A stretch of DNA of 26,103 nt, taken from Bordetella parapertussis (GTDB lineage: Bacteria; Pseudomonadota; Gammaproteobacteria; Burkholderiales; Burkholderiaceae_B). Location of the stretch: assembly GCA_945872285.1 (NCBI GenBank), contig CAMBZR010000045.1, forward strand, positions 1 through 26,103. The letters are read 5' to 3'. Below the pieces are notes generated by a model, which worked only from the letters and a program-made list of their open reading frames with translations, was not told the DNA's origin and made no database searches. Positions 16,393-23,857 of this stretch are shown piece by piece (positions within the stretch are counted from its first letter, which is position 1; the number at the start of each line of letters is the position of its first letter). The position numbers and the translations under genes are program-made.

Positions 16393-17889
16393 ATGGAAAA
16401 ATGGTCTTTTTATGGTCGGCATGACACGCTGAGCACACTCGACAGTCTTATCCGCAGGCAACGGTGGTTTTTTTGTCGTATTCAAGGGCGCCGCCGTATC
16501 GGCAAGACAACGCTGCTCAAAGAGTTGATGAAATCGGATCCAAGCCTGGCTGGGCGGATGATTTACATGCAAGTGCCCAATTCAGATGAGCGCGATGTGG
16601 CGGCCAGTTTTAGGCGCGCACTTCAGGACAGCGGCAACGACGCAGCATTGCTCTTGGCTGACACGATCGATGACTTTGCCTCGATGGCAAGGGCAGTTGG
16701 CGTGCTGTGCCGTCAAGGCGTGATTCTGATCCTTGACGAATTTCAGTACTTCACGAGTACAAAGCTACAGGCGTTCAACTCATACTTACAAGCGCAAGTC
16801 GATCAATTAAAAGACACTCAAACGGGTGGCTTGTTTGTGTTGGGTTCTTTGCAGTCTGAAATGAACGCTTTGCTCAACGATGCCGCCGCGCCGCTCTATG
16901 GTCGCCTGACCGCCTCGATTGATCTGCAGCATTGGGATTTTGAGGATTTGACAACGCTGTACGCGGCGCATGGTATTCATAGCCCAGCCCAGTGGCTAAC
17001 CTTATGGAGCTTCTTTGAGGGGGTTCCGAAGTTTTATCGCGATGCCTATGAGCAAGATTTATTTAGTGTGCCGGTTGAACACTTTGGTGCAGAGCTACTC
17101 ACACGCCTGTTTCTTAAAGAAGGCAGTCCGCTCGCCGAAGAGGCTCACACTTCATTTCTGCGCGAAGTGCGTGGAAAAATGATGGCAATTTTGAATTACT
17201 TGTCAGGACATCCCGGCTGCGTGCACGGCGAGCTGATCGCTGCGTTAAATAAAGACGACGACGCTTCGCCAATGGGCACTTACGTTGGGCGCCTAGTTGA
17301 AAGCTATCGAATCGTTGACAAGAGATGGCCGGTGTTTTCAGACAGCAAAAGCCGAAATGCACGGTATTACATCACCGACAACTTTCTTCAAGGCTGGCTC
17401 TCTGTCGTTAAACCCGCCCGTGACGCGGCCCGCCTGCGGCCCATGCAACAGGTGCTGCAGTTGGCGAAACCCAGAACGTGCATCCACGAAGGCGGAGCTT
17501 TTGAGAAGTGGATACGGCAACTACATATCGAATGCTCGCGCAAGGGCAAAGGCGATTTTGCCTTAACCGATATCAATCTTGGGTTCTGGAATCACCCGCG
17601 CGATGCGGACAAAACCGTCGAAATTGATCTGGTCGCAATTAATAGCGACGACAGGCGGGTGCGTCTTGGCTCGTGCAAGCGAAACGCGCGGGCGCACGAC
17701 AATCTGTCATTGGCAAAATTTGAGGCGCATATCCAGGCGTTTTTGGATAGTAAAGAAGGCAAAAAACTCGAAGGCTGGGAAACAGAAAAGGTACTGTTCT
17801 CACCGGTCTTTTTAAGTGATGAGAAAAAGCTGTTGAAGCAGCGAGGCTATGCGTGTATGGATTTACCAGCCTATGCCAGCTTGTTTTAG
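16393..17889 (+). CDS. ATP-binding protein: archaeal-type ATPase domain fused to DUF234/PD-(D/E)XK-like domain
   Basis: A 498-residue protein of the ATPase_2 family. It starts with a YGR element (residues 6-8), then Walker A GRRRIGKTTLL at about 32-42 and Walker B VILILDEFQYF at about 111-121. A sensor-like segment FVLGSLQSEM follows, then a helical middle part with a winged-helix-like stretch (ILNYLSGHPG...YVGRLVESYRIV). The C-terminal part has HEGGAFEKWIR and then EIDLVAINSDD with CKRN, matching the D...CK core of DUF234 and PD-(D/E)XK nuclease folds. The cellular role of this family is largely unknown; many members lie in mobile or variable DNA. It stands alone between lipA and a Bug gene, behind an AT-rich island and with no visible ribosome binding site. 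This supports horizontal acquisition. Confidence 0.85.
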   Translation: MEKWSFYGRHDTLSTLDSLIRRQRWFFCRIQGRRRIGKTTLLKELMKSDPSLAGRMIYMQVPNSDERDVAASFRRALQDSGNDAALLLADTIDDFASMARAVGVLCRQGVILILDEFQYFTSTKLQAFNSYLQAQVDQLKDTQTGGLFVLGSLQSEMNALLNDAAAPLYGRLTASIDLQHWDFEDLTTLYAAHGIHSPAQWLTLWSFFEGVPKFYRDAYEQDLFSVPVEHFGAELLTRLFLKEGSPLAEEAHTSFLREVRGKMMAILNYLSGHPGCVHGELIAALNKDDDASPMGTYVGRLVESYRIVDKRWPVFSDSKSRNARYYITDNFLQGWLSVVKPARDAARLRPMQQVLQLAKPRTCIHEGGAFEKWIRQLHIECSRKGKGDFALTDINLGFWNHPRDADKTVEIDLVAINSDDRRVRLGSCKRNARAHDNLSLAKFEAHIQAFLDSKEGKKLEGWETEKVLFSPVFLSDEKKLLKQRGYACMDLPAYASLF

Positions 17890-18051
17890 TTCTTGGCTAA
17901 CAGCGCTTGCGCGGCAGCCTCCAGCGCAATCCAACGAAACAAACGGTTAGAATAAAGACAGGTGGCTATCAACGAAGAAACTCCAACCGTCAACAACACG
18001 CAAAATGACAAAAGAGCGCAGCTAAAAGCGCCATCCGTCAGGAGACAAAAA

Positions 18052-19032
18052 GTGATTAAAAATAATCGATTGCTAGCCTTACTATTTGCTGCGGGCGCTG
18101 CCTGTTTGGCACTCCCCCAGCTTGGTCTGGCCCAAGACTATCCCACTAAATCTATCAGGCTCATCATCCCGTACCCCCCTGGTGGTGGGACCGATTACAT
18201 CGGTCGTGTGGTGGGTAACAAGTTGGCCGAACTGACCAAGTGGACAGTGATTTTAGAAAATCGTCCCGGTGCGGGGGGCAACCTTGCCGCTGAGGCCGTC
18301 GCAAAAAGCGCACCTGATGGCTATACCGTGCTCTTGGCGCAAACCGACAGCGTGATGGTGAGCCCTTGGTTGAACCCCAGTGTGGGCTACGACACACTTA
18401 AAAGCTTCACGCCAGTGGTGCAATTGACCATCACGCCCGGTGCGATTGTGAGCGCCACTACGTCAACTATTCGTACGCCGGCCGACATGATCGCCAAGGG
18501 TAAGACCACCGAAGGTCTGCGTTGGGCAACCGCCGGCGCCGGCACGTTCGGTGATTTACTGGGCGAGCAATACAAAAAAGCAATGAATATCAATTTGGTA
18601 AACACAGCCTATAAAGGTGCATCGCCGGCCTTAACCGATTTGATGGGTGGCCACGTTGACGTCGCCTTGTTGTCGCTGGGTTCGGTGTTGCCGCAAGTCA
18701 AAACGGGTAAATTGCATGCGGTAGCTGTCACCACCGCGACACGTGCCAACCTGTTGCCTAATACGCCAACATTGGCAGAGTCAGGTGCAACCGGCATGAA
18801 CGGCAGTATCTGGGTCGGGATTTTTGTGCCGGTCGGTACATCGATGTCTATCGTGCAAAAGTTGAATGCTGAATTTAACAAGGCGTTGCAACAAGCAGAC
18901 GTCAAAGAAAAAATTATTTCTGTCGGTGTGGATGTCGTAGGGGGCTCAGTCGAAACCTATACAGAGTTTGTCAAAACTGATTTTGCACGTTGGGGCAAAA
19001 TCGTGAAAGACTCTGGCATCAAGTTGCAATAG
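18052..19032 (+). CDS. Bug/TctC-family tripartite tricarboxylate transporter substrate-binding protein
   Basis: A 326-residue periplasmic binding protein, third of its family here. I chose the GTG at 18052 because AGGAGA lies 7 bases before it and a proper signal peptide follows (KNNRLLALLFAAGAAC...GLAQ). The frame extends upstream to another GTG at 17962, but that would place 30 polar residues before the signal peptide. Family landmarks are DYPTKSIRLIIPYPPGGGTD, GAGGNLAAEAVAKSAPDGY, YDTLKSFTPV and LPNTPTLAESG. It sits directly ahead of a CoA-transferase and an HMG-CoA-lyase-like gene, which suggests that it captures the acid these enzymes degrade. The ligand is unknown. Confidence 0.92.
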   Translation: MIKNNRLLALLFAAGAACLALPQLGLAQDYPTKSIRLIIPYPPGGGTDYIGRVVGNKLAELTKWTVILENRPGAGGNLAAEAVAKSAPDGYTVLLAQTDSVMVSPWLNPSVGYDTLKSFTPVVQLTITPGAIVSATTSTIRTPADMIAKGKTTEGLRWATAGAGTFGDLLGEQYKKAMNINLVNTAYKGASPALTDLMGGHVDVALLSLGSVLPQVKTGKLHAVAVTTATRANLLPNTPTLAESGATGMNGSIWVGIFVPVGTSMSIVQKLNAEFNKALQQADVKEKIISVGVDVVGGSVETYTEFVKTDFARWGKIVKDSGIKLQ

Positions 19033-19089
19033 CTCAACGCGTACGTTGTCAGTCATTAGGTTTAAAAATTTAAAAGGCAACATCGCGTT

Positions 19090-20268
19090 ATGCAGCTGCA
19101 AGGAATCCGTGTCATCGATTTAACCCGTATCGTGTCGGGCCCGTTTTGTACGATGTTTTTGGCCGATATGGGTGCTGAGGTCATCAAGATCGAAACGCCC
19201 GGCAAGGGCGACCCGGTGCGCAAGCAAGGCGAATCCCCAAATGGATTTTCGTATTACTTTGCAACCTTTAACCGTAACAAGCGTTCGCTGGCCATTGATT
19301 TGCGCAGCGAGGAAGGCAAAGACGTCTTGCGTAAGTTACTAGCGACGGCTGATGTGGTGGTGAATAACTTCAGGCCTGGTGTGATGGACGCGATGGGTTT
19401 TGGACGCGAGGCTCTGCGTCAGATCAAACCCGATTTAGTCAGCTGCAACCTAACCGGTTTTGGTTTAGACGGCCCGTATGCTGAGCGCCCGTCTTTTGAC
19501 TTTATTGCGCAGGCCATGAGTGGCTTTATGAGTGTGAATGGCGATGAAGGAGAGCCACCGATACGCGCAGCGCCGCCGATCTCTGATCTGCTGTCAGGGA
19601 TGTACGCCGCGATGGGGATCATGGCGGCCTTGTTGCGTCGTGATCGCACCGGGCAAGGCGAAGAGGTCACTACCTCACTGACCGACAGCATGACGAGCGT
19701 GATGTCGTTTTTGGCGTCAAACTATTTTGCGACCGGTAAGCTGCCCGCGCGTACCGGTAACGACAATGCCTTAGTCTCACCTTACGGGATGTTTGATGCG
19801 TCGGATGGCCAAGTGGCGCTGGCCCCAAGTAATGACGGCGTGTATGCAAAGTTATTAACCGTGCTGGGGTTAGATCACTTGCGCGAGCGCCCCGAGTTTT
19901 TAAACAATAAGCTTAGATTTCAAAACCGTAAACAGATTAATACCGAGATCAATGTAAAAATTGGCGAAAAACCGATCGCGCATTGGATCGAAGTCTTGAA
20001 TCAGGCAGGTGTGCCTTGTGGTCGGGTGTTGAACGTGCAAGAGGCCTTTGATGACCCCCAAACCCAGCATCAGCAGATGCGGCTGACGATTCAGCATCCG
20101 GATCATGGTCGGCTCGATGTACTGGGGTTTCCGATCAAATTTACCGACGATCCCTGCAAAATGTATCGCCCACCGCCTAACTTGGGTGGGGATAATATGG
20201 CAGTACTGACCGAACTGGGGTTGAGCAGCGAAGCGATTGACGCCTTAAAGGCGAAGGGCGTGATTTAA
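19090..20268 (+). CDS. CaiB/BaiF (family III) CoA-transferase
   Basis: A 392-residue class III CoA-transferase, which moves CoA between carboxylic acids through an aspartyl-CoA intermediate. The N-terminus GIRVIDLTRIVSGPFCTMFLADMGAEVIKIE is characteristic. The catalytic Asp166 lies in APPISDLLSGMYAAMGI, and NNFRPGVMDAMGFG and CNLTGFGLDGPYAERPSFDF are family landmarks. The acid it activates cannot be read from the sequence. It lies 57 bases behind the Bug gene and 113 bases before the lyase gene, a layout that fits uptake, activation to the CoA ester and cleavage of one organic acid. The ribosome binding site (AAAGG, 13 bases before the ATG) is weak. Confidence 0.92.
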   Translation: MQLQGIRVIDLTRIVSGPFCTMFLADMGAEVIKIETPGKGDPVRKQGESPNGFSYYFATFNRNKRSLAIDLRSEEGKDVLRKLLATADVVVNNFRPGVMDAMGFGREALRQIKPDLVSCNLTGFGLDGPYAERPSFDFIAQAMSGFMSVNGDEGEPPIRAAPPISDLLSGMYAAMGIMAALLRRDRTGQGEEVTTSLTDSMTSVMSFLASNYFATGKLPARTGNDNALVSPYGMFDASDGQVALAPSNDGVYAKLLTVLGLDHLRERPEFLNNKLRFQNRKQINTEINVKIGEKPIAHWIEVLNQAGVPCGRVLNVQEAFDDPQTQHQQMRLTIQHPDHGRLDVLGFPIKFTDDPCKMYRPPPNLGGDNMAVLTELGLSSEAIDALKAKGVI

Positions 20269-20381
20269 GTTAAAGTGGCTAGAACCCAAGTTAGGGCGTC
20301 GCGGCAGCACCTCAGGCATTAAGATAGTTCTGCTTGAAGACAAAGTATTTATTAATTGACTAAAAATATACGAGGCATTTT

Positions 20382-21326
20382 ATGAGCGCAACAGGTTCAC
20401 GTTTTGTCACCATTACCGAAGTTGGTACGCGTGATGGTTTTCAGGCTGAAAAAGAGCAGATCAGCGTTGCCGACAAGGTTGCAGTGATCGATGCCTTGAT
20501 TGACGCAGGCCTACGCAGCGTTGAGGCGACGTCGTTTGTGTCGCCACGCGCCTTGCCGCAATTGGCTGACGCCGCTGAGGTGATGGCACAAGTGCAGCGC
20601 AAACCTGGCGTTAAGCTCGCTGTGTTGGTGCCCAACGCCCGCGGTGCTGAGCGCGCCGCGGCAGCTAAGGCTGATGTCATGGTGGGCTTTATTTCTGCCA
20701 GCGAAAGCCATTGCAAAACCAATCTGAATAAAACGATTGACGAAGCAATTGCAGATTTTGCACAAGTCGTGCCGATCGCCAATCAATGGGGCCTCAAGAT
20801 GCATGGCGGGATGGCCACTGCTTTTGGTTGCCCGTTTGAAGGTGATGTACCGATTAGCAATATTTTAAAGATCGTGGGCGCCTACCATGCACACGGTATT
20901 CGTCGAATTGGTTTTGGCGATACAACGGGTATGGCGACCCCACCGGTTGTTACCCGTACGGTCGAAGCTGTGCGCAATAAATTTCCTGACGTAGAAATCG
21001 CTTTGCATTTTCATAACACCCGTGGCGTAGGCTTAGCCAACGTGATGAACGGTTTACAACTTGGTGTGCGCGAATTTGAATCCTCGATCGCGGGCTTAGG
21101 TGGTTGCCCGTTCGCGCCGGGAGCCACGGGCAATATCTGTACCGAAGACTTGGTATACCTGTTGCATGAATGCGGCTACGACACCGGCATCGATCTCGAC
21201 AAACTGATTTTGGTCGCAAAAGAAGTCGAGAAAATTGTCGGGCGTCAGTTGCCAGGTCAGATGATGAAAGCAGGCCCAAGGCTTAAGCTGATGTCGATGG
21301 CTTCAGTGCGCACTGCGGTGGGTTGA
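20382..21326 (+). CDS. Hydroxymethylglutaryl-CoA lyase family protein
   Basis: A 314-residue TIM-barrel lyase of the HMG-CoA lyase branch (MvaB-like) of the DRE-TIM superfamily. EVGTRDGFQAE gives Arg17, Asp18 and Gln21. The metal-binding His209 and His211 are in LHFHNTRG, and the catalytic Cys242 is in the signature GLGGCPFAPGATGN. EATSFVSPRALPQLADA and GDTTGMATP are also typical. HMG-CoA lyase splits HMG-CoA to acetyl-CoA and acetoacetate. Close relatives cleave other 3-hydroxy-acyl-CoAs, so with a CoA-transferase and binding protein in front of it the true substrate may be a different branched or substituted CoA ester. No leucine-degradation carboxylase genes are beside it. It converges with the next gene, with only 8 bases between the stops. 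Confidence 0.9.
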   Translation: MSATGSRFVTITEVGTRDGFQAEKEQISVADKVAVIDALIDAGLRSVEATSFVSPRALPQLADAAEVMAQVQRKPGVKLAVLVPNARGAERAAAAKADVMVGFISASESHCKTNLNKTIDEAIADFAQVVPIANQWGLKMHGGMATAFGCPFEGDVPISNILKIVGAYHAHGIRRIGFGDTTGMATPPVVTRTVEAVRNKFPDVEIALHFHNTRGVGLANVMNGLQLGVREFESSIAGLGGCPFAPGATGNICTEDLVYLLHECGYDTGIDLDKLILVAKEVEKIVGRQLPGQMMKAGPRLKLMSMASVRTAVG

Positions 21327-21334
21327 TTGCTTAT

Positions 21335-22792
21335 TTACGCTGTCGCATGCTCCCCAGCAATCTTCCCAAACACCGCGCCACGCATCACCGACGTCGCACC
21401 TGTATAAACCTGGTGATACAACCCAGTCGCCTCGCCGGCTGCGTACAGCCCCGGAATCGGCCGACCATCGGTATCCACCACTTGACTGTCTTTGTTGATT
21501 TTGATGCCGCCGTAGGTAAAGCAAATGCCGGGGATAATCGGGTAGGCCATGAAAGGGCCTCGGTTGATCGGGCGTGACCAGTTAGACTTTGGGATCTCAA
21601 GATTTGTGGTCGCTAAGCCATCCAGTTCAAACGGTAGAAACTTGCCTGCTTGGCAACTGTCGTTATAAGCGGCCACCGTTGCACTTAAAGCGGTGGCAGG
21701 TAAACCGCAGGCTTGTGCCAGTTCTTGCAAGGTGTTGCCCTGTATCACGGGTTGGTCCGTGCGGATGCTTTTTTTCCAGTTTGGTACGTCGTGAATACTT
21801 TGATCAAAGATCACGTAGCAAATGCCATCAGGCTGTTCGCCAATCGCTCGCGAGATATGGTCGTAGTTCACGTCCACCAAGCCCGGCGCTTCATCCAAAA
21901 ATCGCTTGCCATGTTTATTCACCAAAATCCCATAGGTGAAATTCATCACCAGCGCTTCAGTCGCACCCGAGCGCGGGTCGAGTGGCTCGGCGTGATACGA
22001 GCCAAAATCGCCGGCGGGTGCGGCACCGGCGGCAAGCGCCATGCGAATGCCTTCGCCTTTGTTGTAATAACCACCCTTGGCAACCGGGCGCACAAACTTG
22101 GCAGCCTGCCCAAGGTATTGCGTTAGCATTTCGGGATTGCCCTGAAAGCCGCCTGACGCGATCACCACGGCCTTGCCGTGCAGCAATAACTCTTGGCCGG
22201 TGCTATCTGCGGTGGTGACGGTAGACCGTGTTCCTTGACGGCTAAAGCTGCGTGCGGTGGTTTCGTACAGGCAGGTGACGCCTTTTTTAAGTGCGTAGGT
22301 GCGTAGCGCTTCGATCATGGCTAAGCCGCCACCGACTGGCATCAAGCGCGGTGCTGCAGCGGTTAAGAAATAGGTTGGTAAAAAATCAAATTTAATCCCG
22401 TACTGTTTGAGCCACGTGACGGTGGGCCCTGCCATGTTTGCTAAGGTTGACACGATTTCAGGGTCGGGCATGCCATGAGCTTTGACGTAGGGCGGCCATT
22501 GTTCGTAAGGCGCACTCGCGGCTTCAATGATGTTGGGATCAAGATGAAACCCAGCGTTCGAGACCAAGCGCTCTTCAAAATCGTCGCTGACCTCGGTCTC
22601 GCTTTTCATCCGAAAATAAGACTCGGTCCACCGGGTGTTGCCACCGAAGTCGGGCTCGGGCGAGCGCTCGATGACCACGACGCTAGCGCCTTTGTCGGCA
22701 GCGGCCACGGCGGCCGACAAACCGGCAATGCCGCTGCCGATGATCACCAGATCAAAGCTCATTAAGCGGGGGGTATATTGTGCTTGAGTCAT
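21335..22792 (-). CDS. FAD-dependent dehydrogenase/reductase, fumarate reductase flavoprotein (TcuA-like)
   Basis: A flavoprotein of the succinate dehydrogenase/fumarate reductase flavoprotein family, 485 residues from this start. The FAD-binding motif IGSGIAGLSAAV is near the N-terminus, followed by ERSPEPDFGGNTRWTESYFRM. VIASGGFQGNPEM and FGSYHAEPLDPRSG (His at about residue 267, near where the family has its HPT-type active-site region) follow, then GKRFLDEAPG. The C-terminal FAD clasp is IPGLYAAGEATG. The pattern resembles tricarballylate dehydrogenase (TcuA). There is no twin-arginine or Sec signal and no heme domain, so it is cytoplasmic. ATG 22762 (MSFDLVI) is an equally reasonable start, 10 residues shorter. 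It is a clear paralogue of the gene at 23858 and is divergent from the HupH-like gene. Confidence 0.9.
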   Translation of the reverse strand: MTQAQYTPRLMSFDLVIIGSGIAGLSAAVAAADKGASVVVIERSPEPDFGGNTRWTESYFRMKSETEVSDDFEERLVSNAGFHLDPNIIEAASAPYEQWPPYVKAHGMPDPEIVSTLANMAGPTVTWLKQYGIKFDFLPTYFLTAAAPRLMPVGGGLAMIEALRTYALKKGVTCLYETTARSFSRQGTRSTVTTADSTGQELLLHGKAVVIASGGFQGNPEMLTQYLGQAAKFVRPVAKGGYYNKGEGIRMALAAGAAPAGDFGSYHAEPLDPRSGATEALVMNFTYGILVNKHGKRFLDEAPGLVDVNYDHISRAIGEQPDGICYVIFDQSIHDVPNWKKSIRTDQPVIQGNTLQELAQACGLPATALSATVAAYNDSCQAGKFLPFELDGLATTNLEIPKSNWSRPINRGPFMAYPIIPGICFTYGGIKINKDSQVVDTDGRPIPGLYAAGEATGLYHQVYTGATSVMRGAVFGKIAGEHATA

Positions 22793-22940
22793 ATTGGGTA
22801 CCAAATCAGACTAGGATTGCGTAAATTAAACCATGCGGCCGCCCAGATGCGAACCGAGCAAAACAGAGGCACAATAGCGCAAACGTGCAAGTTGAGCAGT
22901 TAGTACGTTAAAAAAATAAAGTCTCTACTCTGGATATGCG

Positions 22941-23750
22941 ATGAAAATCTGGCATCAAAGTTTTACGGTCTTGGGCGATTTGGGTCCTTATAGTGATGCG
23001 CTCAAGGCGCACTTCGCGCGTGTTGCGCGCCCCGATACGCAAATTGATATGCATGGCATGTCGCCCGGCACCTACCCCTCCAATTACCCCGGCTCTGATA
23101 TTCGGCATGCGGCGCTGTTTCATCTGCACGGCATGCAGTTCATGCAGGCTGGGGTGTTGGCGCAAGAGCAGGGCTACGACGCCTACGCGGTCAGCACCTT
23201 GCCCGATCCTGCCTTGCGCGAAATCCGTGCGTTGATTGATATCCCGGTGATCGGGTACGGCGAGTCAGCGATGTTCACGGCTTGTTTGTTGGGCCGCAAG
23301 TTTGGTATCTTGGTGTTTATTGAAGACTTCAACCAGTTGCTTGCGCAAAACGCCGAAAGCTATGGCTTAGCCGCGCGCTTTGCCGGTGCAGCGCCCGTTG
23401 GCTTTACATTTAATGATGTGTTGAAAGGGTTTTCGGACCCAACCGAGTTAATCGAAAAATTTAAAACTGCGGCACGTAAATTGATTATGCAAGGTGCTGA
23501 TGTGATCATCCCGGGCGAGGCGCCGCTGAATGTCTTGCTGGCGCGTAATGGCGTGACCGAGGTCGATGGTGTCACTATCATGGATTCCTTGGGCACGTGG
23601 GTCAAGCACGCTGAGATGATGGTTGACTTGCGCCGCCTGTGCGGCACCAAGCCAAGTCGCACAGGTTACTACCATCGCTTGCCAGAGATCGAGCGCGTCA
23701 AAGAGGTCTTTGCGTTTTATGGTTTGGATAAGCGCCTGCCTGGCGTGTGA
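22941..23750 (+). CDS. Asp/Glu racemase-superfamily protein (HupH-like), without the usual cysteines
   Basis: A 269-residue protein resembling the aspartate/glutamate/hydantoin racemase superfamily, specifically the HupH-like branch. The start MKIWHQSFT, HGMSPGTYP, GYDAYAVSTLPDPALREIRALIDIPVIGYGESAMF and LGRKFGILVF follow that branch. Racemases use two cysteines, one in a CxxDP-type loop and one in a GCT motif. By eye these positions hold Thr86 (STLPDP) and Glu193 (IIPGEAP). Two-base Cys racemisation is therefore unlikely, and the activity is unknown. It lies between two paralogous flavoprotein genes, about 110 bases before the second, so it probably belongs to the same pathway. A DNA-processing or hydrogenase role implied by the HupH name has no support here. 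Confidence 0.82.
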   Translation: MKIWHQSFTVLGDLGPYSDALKAHFARVARPDTQIDMHGMSPGTYPSNYPGSDIRHAALFHLHGMQFMQAGVLAQEQGYDAYAVSTLPDPALREIRALIDIPVIGYGESAMFTACLLGRKFGILVFIEDFNQLLAQNAESYGLAARFAGAAPVGFTFNDVLKGFSDPTELIEKFKTAARKLIMQGADVIIPGEAPLNVLLARNGVTEVDGVTIMDSLGTWVKHAEMMVDLRRLCGTKPSRTGYYHRLPEIERVKEVFAFYGLDKRLPGV

Positions 23751-23857
23751 TGCGTGTTTCTTGAGAAGAGATGTTTGTAAAGTTGATTGGGCATCCGGCG
23801 CAAAATGCGATAAGCAAATCACTATGAAAAAATTAAAAAAACAGTTGGGAGAAAAAA

